Assembly: GCF_963678635.1 (NCBI RefSeq)
Contig: NC_087066.1
Span: 68,269,477 to 68,333,476 of the forward strand
Length of the DNA stretch: 64,000 nucleotides
DNA from: Symsagittifera roscoffensis
Taxonomy: Eukaryota > Xenacoelomorpha > Acoela > Convolutidae
Direction: 5' to 3'
Shown here: positions 11,173-22,838 of the stretch, piece after piece
Position numbering within the stretch: position 1 is the first letter of the stretch
Layout: each line of letters starts with the position of its first letter
The notes under the pieces: generated by a model
What the model was told of the DNA's origin: nothing
Seen by the model: only the letters and a program-made list of their open reading frames with translations
The model's database searches: none
Made by a program: the position numbers and the translations under genes

Positions 11173-12060
11173 TCACACTCCCCGGACAAAAATATTTATC
11201 GACGTCCCTGTCGATGATGCTGAGTCTAAACTATCTGGTGGTAGCTCAAACGGCCGATCGGTAGCTGTCCAACCGAAGAGCGAGTCTTTCGTTTTCACAT
11301 GTTTTTCTGCAGACACTTCGACCTGCTGAATATTTTGCGCTTCCTTCTCGTCAGTCTCAAGGTTATGCATCCATTACAGTATCCTCGGGTTTCTATTTTT
11401 CCTTGTTTCCATCTCGCTTTGTTCCAGGTCTACTTCTCGTTCTGGTACGGAGTATTCCTCTTGCAAAGAATGCTGACTGTCGTTGATGATCTGCCACTCT
11501 TCATCGGCTACCAGCTCGTCCACGTTCACCAACTCCTCGCCTATCTCTTCGGGTTGTATCTTGTCAATCAAGAAGTCGTCACCATACCTGTTGTACCTGG
11601 TGCCTGTCCGTTTGCGATCGCCTTTCTTGTCCCTGGGGTCATCGGCAAGTCTGGTTCTGTCCACTTTGGTACCTTGTTCTGCTCCGGATCACTCCAATCT
11701 TCCTCCGCGAAAGATCCTCCGTCCGAATAAACCTCTATTTTCTCGTTAGCATCCATGCTCACTACCTCGTTGCCGTCATTCTTCACTCTGGTGCCTTTCT
11801 CATTCACCTCACATGCTGGCTCTACCAGTAGATACTTGAGTCCTTCCATGTTCTGTGGTACACGACAGTCATCCGGAGATGGGACGTGAGGTTTCAGTGA
11901 GGTTATGCCACTCGCCCTGTACTCATGCGATAGAACCGGCCCTGCTGGTGTACCTCCGTTATCATAAACGTTCCTCTCCATTTCTTCAGTAAATTTTTAG
12001 TCATTTTTGGAGGTATGATATTCTGGAACACCCAGACGTATTATACCACAGCATATGGTT
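11173..12060 (-). pseudogene. Pol C-terminal region: GPY/F-like module and acidic linker
   Basis: Near 12,037-11,953 the minus strand encodes KKWRGTFMITEV, a GPY/F-type module that follows the integrase core in Ty3/gypsy elements. Frames 11981-11568, 11664-11374 and 11370-11173 then follow the same path as the acidic linker of element B. Shared blocks are DPACEVNE/EPACEVNE, (R/K)-KNDGNEVV, AEEDW, YNPYGEDF/YNRYGDDF, and a closing STGTS--IFVRGV. Stops and frameshifts break it into pieces. The role of the linker is unknown. It joins integrase to the macro-like domain. Confidence 0.7.
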
Positions 12061-12105
12061 TGGCTTGAAGCGTTTTTTTGCAATGTATTTCTTCCGCTGT
12101 CTCAT

Positions 12106-13075
12106 TTATGCCTGCGCCGTGTTCCTTCTACAGAGCTCGTTCAATTCCTGTTGTCTTTTGACCGCTTCCTTCACATACGCCTGAGGCGACGTCTTTTTCC
12201 CTTCGTATTCCGGATGGAAGAATATCAGGGACATCGCTCTCTCCCTGCCAGTTAACATCATGGAAGGACTGATCCCTGTTGTTGAGTGCTGATACGCCCC
12301 TACCACTTGCGGCAGATATTTATCCCAATCTGTCATGTATCTCGAGCAATATACCTTGAGCATGTTCACCAGTGTTCTATTCTGCCTCTCCACTAATCCA
12401 TTGTTTGAGGATGGTAGGTTGTTGAATGCTCTTGAGCAATGTGGGATCTCCTCATCAGTTCTTTTGTGAGGTCCCCCACGAAGGCATCGGTCAACCATAT
12501 AGTGATACCCAGTGCGTTATCAAATGATCACAAGTCTCTTCCGCTCAGGCCGTCTGACATGGTACCGCTTCTGCCAGTTCCGTAAAGCGGTCTATAATTA
12601 CCAGTATCTGATTGTATCGCGAGTCGGTCATGCAGATCTTCTGATGATCTATCTGCACGATCTCGTTATGTTCCGAGCTTTCAACGGACCTAAGTGGGAT
12701 TTTCATTTTTCTAGGGTCTTTCACTTGCAAACACGACAAACATGCGTTCACCCACCTTTCGAAAGCCTTTCTCAACCCTGGCCAATCAAATCTGTGTAGT
12801 ATTCTTTGTTGTACCTTGTCTATCCCCTGATGTCCCATCTGGTCGTGCGATCTGAACAACACTTCCGTCTGGTATAGCTGCGGTAGTATGATGAGATTAT
12901 GACAGTGTAATATCTTCTCCTCATCTTTCCTACTACAGGTTACCACACCATCAGCTGTGCGATAGAGTAAGTCCCTTCTCTCTTTGTAGCACTGGCACAA
13001 GATCTTGTAACTATCCTCCTCCAGGTCTCCTTTCTCCTTGACTCCCGTCCGGATCCATTTGGAGAGATTGAGTGG
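12106..13075 (-). pseudogene. Integrase fragment
   Basis: The frame 13000-12545 has the HHCC zinc-binding pattern (SHDQMGHQG, then C-x2-C in the ACLSCLQ block) and the first catalytic Asp in VQIDHQK. Frame 12498-12106 carries GLVERQN, with the catalytic Glu, and SRYMTDWDKYLPQ. A frameshift and loss of the second Asp region separate them. The match to element B integrase is clear throughout. Upstream, the last recognisable block is KWI near 13,070, after which homology ends and non-related AT-rich sequence begins. Confidence 0.85.
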
Positions 13076-13307
13076 CCATAAAAAAACACTATGTATTAGT
13101 CGCCTACTTAAATCACATATAAGGTTAAAGAAAAATAGGCCTTATAACCATTGGCTCAAGAGTCGGGGACACTATCACTTGTGTTTTTCTACCTCAAGCT
13201 GTGGGAGCCAATTCGGTTCACTTGCAAAATGAGACTAAAACCCGCGTTACAGCTACCAAAATAAACCCCCCGCCAATTTAGAAAAAAGAACGCCCCCATA
13301 CTCAAGC
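13076..13307. other. Intervening sequence, no gene seen
   Basis: This short stretch lies between the truncated integrase and the LTR-like repeat. It has no ORF or repeat I recognise and marks the deletion or truncation junction of element A. Confidence 0.5.
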
Positions 13308-13825
13308 CTCAAAATACCTAAAATACGCGAACGCCGTTACAAACAGGGTCGGAACCTTATGTATAGTTACTTTTTTTTAGACAGTGTTCTTTTGATCGAT
13401 TTCAGATGGATCAACTTTAAAACTTTACTCAACTCAACATCACAATATAAAGCACACTCGAGAAAAATAAATTAGGTACTCACATACCGACACGACCTCT
13501 CGAATTGAGTAAATACATTATAAAGCAACTCTAGAATTGATTGGGTAATTAAGTTTAACTCAAGAAGTTTGAACTAAACAAGTTTTGACTCAAGAAACAA
13601 GTTTGGGATCTGGACCCTTGGGCAGCTTCAACTGTCCACCTTCACCCGAAGGTTCACTCTGGTCTACTCTAATTTCTCTCTTCTCCACTCGCGATCACTT
13701 TCCGTCTTCTGCCAAGAATAAGACAGCTCTACTCTTGTTCAAATTATGTATAAGAAATTGCGAATAGCAACTTCCCGCTGCTACTATTCGACTAATTTCC
13801 CCCGATTGTAGTTCGGTTCTTCTGA
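13308..13825 (-). repeat. LTR-like repeat, middle copy
   Basis: This is a direct repeat of 1-~520, from CTCAAAATAC-TAAAATACGCG to the GATTGTAGTTCGG block. The match stops abruptly near 13,825, whereas the left copy continues. It may be the 5' LTR of element A, left after internal deletion, or a solo LTR fragment. Confidence 0.6.
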
Positions 13826-15065
13826 ACCGCTGAAACAGGACACTCAACTTTGTAGCTCAAGTGTTTCTTCGCCTGATTGAGGAGATTCTCCGTATCTTAT
13901 GTCGAGTATTGGGATACCTGATCCACTATCCCAGTACCACCTCTGGAGCTCTAGTTTAAAAAAAATCCCCAAAACCCAATTCTTTTAATCAAACTTTTCT
14001 TTAATAAGTCCCCTAAAGTTACCTTCTCTATTTCAATCCGATGCAAATCGATATACGACTTGTTTGTTAGTCTATAACTTTAGCCGATTCGTAAAAATTC
14101 TCTGAAATCTGGCCCAAAAATGCAAAAATTGTAAAAATTCAAATAAAAATGAAAGTTACAAAAACCAGAAAGGTAACTATACCTAAAATTCAAAGGCGAT
14201 CTATGCCGTCTTTCGTAAAAAATGTCTGGTACCTGACTGTCACGCGTTTTTCCTCTCCCCCACTAGCGGTCTTAATGGGGTATTCTTTTTTTGGGTTCCA
14301 AAAACTGTCTGTTTCCGATTCCCCCCACCCCGTCCGACCAGGTTACCTACCCTAATTCGATCTTAAATTTGAATCTCCTCGCGTTGCGACTCTTGTTCTG
14401 AGTCTATAGATGGATCGTTCTAGACTCTGGGTCTACTATTGTAACTAAATCGAGGATATCGATTGTATAGTTACTATAATGTGTCCCCCTTTTTACAATT
14501 TTGAACCGATAACCTCTATCTTAACCAGCCCCCTTCTAACCTCCCCCTATCTAGGCCCCCACTTCAACCAAAAATTTTCCTTAGCGCAATGGATTCTAAA
14601 TCTCTCGAGAGAAAGTCCGTAGAACCTATTTCCAAACTCTGCTCAAGTAAAAACGTTTCCTCAAAACAGTGGGTATCCGTTTATTAATTTTACACTTATT
14701 CCCTATAATGTAAAGTGGACTTTAACAATACTCGGTTGACCAAACAGAATACCTCTGTGTACCCTTGTCTGTTTGCTCTGATTCGCTGCTGGATGTCTCC
14801 TTGGCGTTTCCTCTGTCTCTCAGGTCCCTTTCCTGAGAACCACTTTCCCACTTGGCTGGTCACCTGTTCGAGTCAAGTCTCCCAGTGGTCCGCTGAAGTT
14901 TCAAGCTATTTAAAAACCCTCTTAACGCCCCACACTTGGGCACCTGTCCAACGTTGATGATTTGATTGAGGCGATCGGTCTTATTGGAAAACAGTATGGG
15001 TATACTACTTTAATTAACATAAAGGTTTGATCCACCTAATCTGGTATCAAGGCCACTGTCCTAAT
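13826..15065. other. Unassigned non-coding DNA between LTR-like repeats
   Basis: About 1.2 kb with C-rich and A-rich patches and no convincing ORF. I see no similarity to the rest of the window. It could be LTR-internal sequence of the element A family or DNA caught between two LTR fragments. Confidence 0.4.
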
Positions 15066-15681
15066 TTTAGTTATAGTTACTTTTTATTAGACAGCGGACT
15101 TATGATCCATTTCAGATGGATCAACCTAAAAACTCTCCCTAACTCTTATAACAATATAAACGAACTCAAGAAAATTAAATTAGGTACTCACATACCAACA
15201 CGACCTCTTCAATTGAGTAACTAAATTACAAAGCAATTCTAGAATTGATTGGGTAATTAAGTTTAATTCAAGAAGTTTGAAATAAACAAGTTTTGACTCA
15301 CGAAACAAGTTTTGGATCTGGACAATTGGGCAGCTTCAGCTGTTAACCTTTCCACCGAAGGTTCACTCTGGTCCACTCTAATTTCTCTCTTCTCCACTCG
15401 CGATCACTTTCCGTCTTCTGCCAAGAATAAGACAGCTCTACTCTTGTTCGATTTTGTATTAGAAATTGCGAATAGCAACTTCCCGCTGCTATTTTTGACT
15501 ACTTTCCCGTGATTGTTGTTCGGTTTTTCTGATATTTTTTTCTTGTGTTTTTAGTTGTCGCGAGAAACTTGAGCATGATAGGATCATTTCAATTTTTTGA
15601 ATACTTTTTAATTCTTTTTTCCCCAAAATCATGTTTTAAACGTTGCTCAAGGTCAGGCTTCCAAATTTGACCGACTGGCAC
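15066..15681 (-). repeat. LTR-like repeat, right copy
   Basis: This direct repeat of ~55-655 starts at TATAGTTACTTTTTATTAGACAG and ends at TTGACCGACTGGCACA. Unlike the middle copy it includes the 3' part, with ACTTGAGCATGATAGG and ATGTTTTAAACGTTGCTCAA. The middle and right copies are therefore separate copies and not one repeat split by an insertion. Confidence 0.6.
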
Positions 15682-15689
15682 ACGTTTGG

Positions 15690-17180
15690 TTTTTGTTTGA
15701 TTCTTGATGATTACTGTCCGGGTATTGTTTCTGTTAGTGCCCGGAATGAACGAGGGTTTTCGCGTTCATTTTTGATTTTAACATAATACTAACTAATGTT
15801 TTATCCGTGTCACTTTCATCGTCGGTGCTTTCACTTTTTATTTGATCTAGTCGGAGCTCTGAAGTTTTTTTCCCATTCGGATATTGTGAATTATTTTTAT
15901 GTGGTGAGAGAGAATATTTCTACTTCTGCAATTATTTGACATTTCACGCAATTTCTGATAATAGTTTCTGTTATTTGAGTTATTATCCGAGTAGTTACTC
16001 TATCTGTTGTTTGAATTGTTTCTAGTGCGATTATTTGAACAAGTTTTAGAAGGGTTCATTGAGTATTATTGATTGCAATTGCTTGAGTATGAACAGTTTC
16101 TATTATAATTAGAAGCGATTATTTCTGTTTAAACTTGATCTTGAGCAGTTATCTCGGTATTGAATGTTGTGGCTATTAAAGCGGCTGTATCTGTTTTGTG
16201 AATTGTAAGATTAATTTTTCCTTTATGGAGCTTTTCTTCGGAGTTATCGTTGAATGGTGATTGTGTTCTATTGCTCCTATAGCTAAATCAGTGGGACTTT
16301 CCTGAGCTATTATAACTTTGATTATTTTTAGGCTGACTTTTTTCAAATTCTGACTTTTTTCGTTTATTGATAAAAGTATTTATTTGCTTCTTGATGATTT
16401 GGAGGTCGCTTTGACTTATCTTTTTGTTTTTGTCTAAATTCACCAAAACTGTGTCTTTATTGAGGGCAATAGTTACCCCATTTCTTAAATGAAAAATTTT
16501 CTGAAAATTCTATTTCTTTTTGTTTATTTTAAGTATTTCAGTTTTTTGTTGACAACTCTATTATTTATAAATAAATTGGATATTTCAAAATTTTTAAATT
16601 TTTCGTAGTTTTCAATTTGCTGTTTCTTCTGGTTTCATTGTGGTTTCTGCTTGCTCTATTACAACTACGTGTTTGCAAAAACCTACATCTGGTTCGCGAA
16701 TTGATGCTCTTTTCTTTGTTGCTTTCTTTTAAAATTGTGTTGTTAGAGTCATTATTTGAATGACTATAATTTTCATTTTTTAAATAAAACGTTTGTGTTC
16801 AGAGAATATGCTTTTTTCTGACAGCTAGTTGTTTTGTCGTATCGTTTGGGAGTCTGTCAATCTCATTACATTAAGTTCTTTGATGTTGTTTATTTCTTTC
16901 TGAATCAAATTTTTTGAACATTATTGTGTGAAACGTTTCCAATTCGATTTGATTTCTTTTGTTAGAGCTAAAATCATTTTTCGAGCTGTATCATCGAGTG
17001 GGGTTTGTATTATTGCTGTACTTTTGTGAATCCTGTTTTTGTAGAGCGGGGTATTTGTAAGCTCTTGGCCTATAATTAATATTAAGTTGAGTGTGACAGC
17101 GTTCGAATAGTCTTCGACTGAAATTTCAGGATCTGTTCCTGTGAAAATTTTGAGTGATTTATCTTATTGGATAGATGAAA
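15690..17180. other. AT-rich non-coding DNA
   Basis: No gene is seen. The plus strand is strongly T- and G-rich and poor in C, a bias shared with the tandem array that follows. This region is the left flank of the array and does not repeat elsewhere in the window as far as I can see. Confidence 0.6.
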
Positions 17181-20010
17181 CAAGCATGAGGTATGGATTC
17201 TTTCATATTTGAAGTGATTCTGCTGTGTTGGGTGTTAACTTCGACTAACTTCGTTCTGTTGTTAGTAATATTTGTAACATTATTACTTACCACAACAAAA
17301 AAATAGACGAAATCAACATCGTTTTGTTTCTCCTTGTTTCTGGTTTGTAGCCTTGATTATGCATCGTGTATTGTGTTTTTATGTTATGACTATCTGTTGT
17401 AATTTTTGGTTTCATGGAAACTTTACGTTGCGTTAGTTGATTTCTTGATGGATTTGCATAGGGTTCAAAGATATTTCTTTGAAAAATTTCATCTTGCTGG
17501 TCAATGTTGCTCCATTGATATTTTCTTTGGTTAGATTTATGATATTGATGATTTTGATAAGAGTTATTCTCCATATTCTGAGTATATGCTTGATTTCTGT
17601 TGAGTTGTCGTTTATTTGGGTACCTTTAAATTGTTGGAAAAAGTAGATAATTTTCAGTGCGATCTGTTTGGGTGTTTCTTTGATCATGAAAACAAACTGA
17701 TTGCTGATTTGAGTTCTTAGGTAATTGCTGATTATAGTTGCGTTCTTGAGATTAAGTTTGCGTTGTTAGGAAAAAGTCATCGTGCTACTGAGTGATTAAT
17801 ATTAACATTTGCAAAACATTGATAGTTTTGATCGCAAAATCATTTTTACTTATAGAATTTGATATACTGAAAAATTTGTCTTGTTTATTGGCCTAGATAT
17901 TGGATAGACAGACCATTTTTGGATTTCCAGGGAAAACTGTTGGCATATTTGTTGATTGCAAGGTTAATTTGCAAACGGGGTATTGTTTTAATTATGTGGT
18001 GTTGTAATGGTTGGATAAATTGTTGATCTAGTTTGCTGTGTTATTGCTGGCTGTGTTTCAACAGTTTCTTCAAGATTGAAAAACTTTTGGATGTATTCGC
18101 GATTCAACGTTGTAGTTCCAGTCAGATTTTGTTGTGTTTTCATGAATGTTCAGTTTGAGCTTTTATGCACCTTCCTATCTTGAAACATTGTGTTAAAGTT
18201 TAAAAGGGTCGCATTGTTAATGGAGTTACTGTTAGGTTATTTTTTTTTCACTGAGTTAGTTTGAATGGCTGAGCTGAAAATATTGTATGGTATAATGAAA
18301 AACACCTCGTGGTAACAATCGGGATAACAAACATAATCTGTTTCATCTGCTAAGAGTGTGTCTTCGTCGCAGTTTGTGCAAAGCTGTTTTCAGGAGTGTT
18401 TGACTAATCTTGAATTATGATGATAATAATCTATCATAATCCTTGCTAATATTTTTTAATCGTTTTTTATAATCTCTGAGACGTCTATGTCGGTAAGTTT
18501 TTCGCGAATCGAATCTAAGAATCCTGAAAAGAGAACTATTACTGTTCTTACTGCTTTATGACGCGATGTCTGTAGTGGGGATATTTAGTATGTTTCGTTT
18601 GTATCTTACAAGGGTATATGGGTTAAGAGAATTGAGAAACGTCGTTTTTAATTTTTACGTTGTATTATATTCGATTTGTTAATGTTTTTTTTTGTTTGAA
18701 TGGAATTTTGAAAGTTAATACGACATATTGGGATGTTTTATTACAGATGTTTGGTAGATAGTGATTTAGTATCTGTCTTTTATTTTAAATTTCTGGCACT
18801 TTTGTTGGCATGGGCTATTGCTTTTTCGGAATATGCTTATATTGAGATTTTGGCCAAAATGTACTTGTCCTCTTGATTGGTCACTAGTGGTATCAATGAG
18901 AAATCGGAAGATAGAATCGCTGTCGAAGTTATCGTTGTATCCAATCAAATCTTATGCAGTATTTTGTTAGTGTGTAACTTTCAATATGTCTCATAGGTTG
19001 TTCCAGTATTTCAGATGTACCGGTTCTGTTATATGTGTTTTTTTCATCTAATAAAAAATATGCCATATTGTAAAATTATAATAGAGATGCTTGATAGATA
19101 GTGATCATAGATGATGCTGTTGTAGCGTCTGATTAAAAAAAGTATCGTTAATTGTTGATTTGTTTTTTTTAATCAATTAGTAAGTCTCGGAAAGATTCGA
19201 GGTTTTGTAAAGTTAACGCGTCAGATTGAAAAAAGTCTTTCGTTTTCTGGAAATTGGATTGAGGGATAATGATTACCACATTTGATCATATTATTTTAAC
19301 CACGAAAACAGCTTCTAACATCACTCAAGTTGTAGCCATGACCAATTCCTCCGTGATAAAGGTTATTATTTTTGTTGAAATTAGTTTTGTTGTGAATTGT
19401 TTATAAATTATTGCCTTCTTTTGTCCAAACAATTAGAATTCGGCTGTTTTTCTCATTAATTCCGCATGAGATCAATTTTTTTGCAACTCTTTGTGAAAGC
19501 TTAACAAGTTTAGGTTTAATGCCTCCACTTCTAGATGGTTGATGGTGCGAATGGAAATTATTTTTTCATTCAAGCAGGCATCAACTGTTTTTGAGGGCTG
19601 TAGCACCTTTTGCAAGGTTTTACTCTGATTTCTCATTGATTGTTTTTCCGTGTTCCTCAGTTTTATTATCTTAATTTGCCCAAAATGTTCAAAGTCGTTC
19701 TTTCTGTTATATGTTTTCAGCCTCTCTGCGTACTGAAATCTGACCAGAATGAACCCGAAAATTTGCTTACCAGCTATTTTTAAATGGAGAAGTTTTGCGG
19801 GAAGATATGCTAATTTTGACAATTAGCAGTCTTATTTATAAAACTAAACGAACTGGGAGGGGCCAGTTTGAACTGACATGGTTATTTTCAATGATAAGTC
19901 TTTGGCGTGCATGACATGTAACATTTTTTTCTGCGACAACTAAAAAAGTAAAAATCAGACAGACAATTTGCGCTGATCAGAATTGACGCATGATAGGTGT
20001 AGTAGACGAA
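17181..20010. repeat. 2.83-kb tandem unit 1
   Basis: First of four head-to-tail units. The landmark CAAGCATGAGGTATGGATTC occurs at 17,181, 20,011, 22,839 and 25,668. Units 1 to 3 differ by only scattered substitutions and tiny indels. Short minus-strand ORFs recur: an Asn/Gln-rich one of 94-95 codons (17,287-17,574), one of 60 codons (18,766-18,948), and one of 116 codons (19,472-19,822). None shows a known domain, and their biased content follows the A/C-rich minus strand. Confidence 0.95.
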
Positions 20011-22838
20011 CAAGCATGAGGTATGGATTCTTTCATATTTGACGTGATTCTGCTGTGTTGGGTGTTAACTTCGACTAACTTCGTTCTGTTGTTAGTAATA
20101 TTTGTTACATTATTACTTACCACAAAAAAAAAGTCGAAATCAACATCGTTTTGTTTCTCCTTGATTTTGGTTTGTAGCCTTGATTATGCATCGTGTATTG
20201 TGTTTTTATGTTATGACTATCTGTTGTAAATTTTGGTTTCATGGAAAATTTACGTTGCGTTGGTTGATTTCTTGATGGATTTGCATAGGGTTCAAAGATT
20301 TTTCTTTGAAAAATTTCATCTTGCTGGTCAATGTTGCTCCATTGATATTTTCTTTGGTTTGATTTATGATATTGATGTTTTTGACAAAAGTTCTTCTCCA
20401 TATTCTGAGTATATGCTTGATTTCTGTTGAGTTGTCGTTTATTTGGGTACCTTTAAATAGTTGGAAAAAAATAGATAGTTTTCAGTGCGATCTGTTTGGG
20501 TGTTTCTTTTATCATGAAAACACACTGATTGCTGATTTGAGTTCTTAGGTAATTGCTGATTATAGTTGCGTTCTTGAGATTAAGTTTGCGTTGTTAGGGA
20601 AAAGTCATCGTGCTACTGAGTGATTAATATTAACATTTGCAAAACATTGATAGTTTTGATCGCAAAATCATTTTTACTTATAGAATTTGATATACTGAAA
20701 AAACTGTCTTGTTTATTGGCCTAGATATTGGATAGACAGACCATTTTTGGATTTCCAGGGAAAACTGTTGGCATATTTGTTGATTGCAAGGTTAATTTGC
20801 AAACGGGGTATTGTTTTAATTATGTGGTGTTGTAATGGTTGGATAAATTGTTGATCTAGTTTGCTGTGTTGTTGCTGGCTGTGTTTCAACAGTTTCTTCA
20901 AGATTGAAAAACTTTTGGATGTATTCGCGATTCAACGTTGTAGTTCCAGTCAGATTTTGTTGTGTTTTCATGAATGTTCAGTTTGAGCTATTATGCACCT
21001 TCCTATCTTGAAACATTGTGTTAAAGTTTAAAAGGGTCGCATTGTTAATGGAGTTACTGTTAGGTTATTTTTTTTTCACTGAGTTAGTTTGAATGGCTGA
21101 GCTGAAAATATTGTATGGTATAATGAAAAACACCTCGTGGTAACAATCGGGACAACAAACATAATCTGTTTCATCTGCTAAGAGTGTGTCTTCGTCGCAG
21201 TTTGTGCAAAGCTGTTTTCAGGAGTGTTTGACTAATCTTGAATTATGATGATAATAATCTATCATAATCCTTGCTAATATTTTTTAATCGTTTTTTGTAA
21301 TCTCTGAGACGTCTATGTCGGTAAGTTTTTCGCGAATCGAATCTAAGAATCCTGAAAAGAGAACTATTACTGTTCTTACTGCTTTATGACGCGATGTCTG
21401 TAGTGGGGATATTTAGTATGTTTCGTTTGTATCTTACAAGGGTATATGGGTTAAGAGAATTGAGAAACGTCGTTTTTAATTTTGACGTTGTATTATATTC
21501 GATTTGTTAATGTTTTTTTTTGTTTGAATGGAATTTTGAAAGTTAATACGACATATTGGGATGTTTTATTACAGATGTTTGGTAGATAGTGATTTAGTAT
21601 CTGTCTTTTATTTTAAATTTCTGGAACTTTTGTTGGCATGGGCTATTGTTTTTTCGGAATATGCTTATATTGAGATTTTGGCCAAAATGTACTTGTCCTC
21701 TTGATTGGTCACTAGTGGTATCAATGAGAAATCGGAAGATAGAATCGCTGTCGAAGTTATCGTTGTATCCAATCAAATCTTATGCAGTATTTTGTTAGTG
21801 TGTAACTTTCAATATGTCTCATAGGTTGTTCCAGTATTCCAGATGTACCGGTTCTGTTATATGTGTTTTTTTCATCTAATAAAAAATATGCCATATTGTA
21901 AAATTATAATAGAGATGCTTGATAGATAGTGATCATAGATGATGCTGTTGTAGCGTCTGATTAAAAAAAGTATCGTTAATTGTTGATTTGTTTTTTTTAA
22001 TCAATTAGTAAGTCTCGGAAAGATTCGAGGTTTTGTAAAGTTAACGCGTCAGATTGAAAAAAGTCTTTCGTTTTCTGGAAATTGGATTGAGGGATAATGA
22101 TTACCACATTTGATCATATTATTTTAACCACGAAAACAGCTTCTAACATCACTCAAGTTGTAGCCATGACCAATTCCTCCGTGATAAAGGTTATTGTTTT
22201 TGTTGAAATTAGTTTTGTTGTGAATTGTTTATAAATTATTGCCTTCTTTTGTCCAAACAATTAGAATTCGGCTGTTTTTCTCATTAATTCCGCATGAGAT
22301 CAATTTTTTTGCAACTCTTTGTGAAAGCTTAACAAGTTTAGGTTTAATGCCTCCACTTCTAGATGGTTGATGGTGCGAATGGAAATTATTTTTTCATTCA
22401 AGCAGGCATCAACTGTTTTTGAGGGCTGTAGCACCTTTTGCAAGGTTTTACTCTGATTTCTCATTGATTGTTTTTCCGTGTTCCTCAGTTTTATTATCTT
22501 AATTTGCCCAAAATGTTCAAAGTCGTTCTTTCTGTTATATGTTTTCAGCCTCTCTGCGTACTGAAATCTGACCAGAATGAACCCGAAAATTTGCTTACCA
22601 GCTATTTTTAAATGGAGAAGTTTTGCGGGAAGATATGCTAATTTTGACAATTAGCAGTCTTATTTATAAAACTAAACGAACTGGGAGGGGTCAGTTTGAA
22701 CTGACATGGTTATTTTCAATGATAAGTCTTTGGCGTGCATGACATGTAACATTTTTTTCTGCGACAACTAAAAAAGTAAAAATCAGACAGACAATTTGCG
22801 CTGATCAGAATTGACGCATGATAGGTGTAGTAGACGAA
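20011..22838. repeat. 2.83-kb tandem unit 2
   Basis: Second unit, 2,828 bp, nearly identical to units 1 and 3. It ends with the block TTTGCGCTGATCAGAATTG, then ACGCATGATAGGTGTAGTAG. That junction sequence is the one into which element B inserted at the end of unit 4. Confidence 0.95.
22300..22650 (-). CDS. Recurrent 116-codon ORF of the tandem unit (doubtful gene)
   Basis: The same frame occurs in units 1, 2 and 3 (19,472-19,822; 22,300-22,650; 25,129-25,479), and a variant with a different C-terminal part lies at 55,595-55,945. It is Lys/Leu/Asn-rich, has no known domain, no signal peptide and no membrane segment. Because the units are almost identical, conservation inside the array proves nothing. 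The more diverged copy at 55,595 stays open over ~75 shared codons, which is mild support for past coding. It may equally be a chance ORF. Confidence 0.2.
   Translation of the reverse strand: MSKLAYLPAKLLHLKIAGKQIFGFILVRFQYAERLKTYNRKNDFEHFGQIKIIKLRNTEKQSMRNQSKTLQKVLQPSKTVDACLNEKIISIRTINHLEVEALNLNLLSFHKELQKN

Larger units (their letters stand above)
1..13075 (-). mobile_element. Element A: 5'-truncated giant Ty3/gypsy-type element
   Basis: Reading right to left on the minus strand, this block holds integrase, the GPY/F-like module and Pol C-terminal linker, a macro-like domain, a small ORF, a coiled-coil plus SGNH hydrolase protein, and relatives of element B ORF5, ORF6 and ORF7. The order is exactly that of plus-strand element B (39,000-49,883). 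Homology stops near 13,075, just upstream of the integrase zinc-binding region, so gag, protease, RT and RNase H are absent. Most genes carry stops or frameshifts. Similarity to B is visible only at protein level, so A belongs to a different family of the same lineage. Confidence 0.8.

Noticed and set aside
22680-22720. Helitron-type 3' end (GTCAGTT/AACTGAC hairpin near the unit end)
   Set aside because: The hairpin is not followed by CTRR, and the units are tandem, not inserted between A and T.
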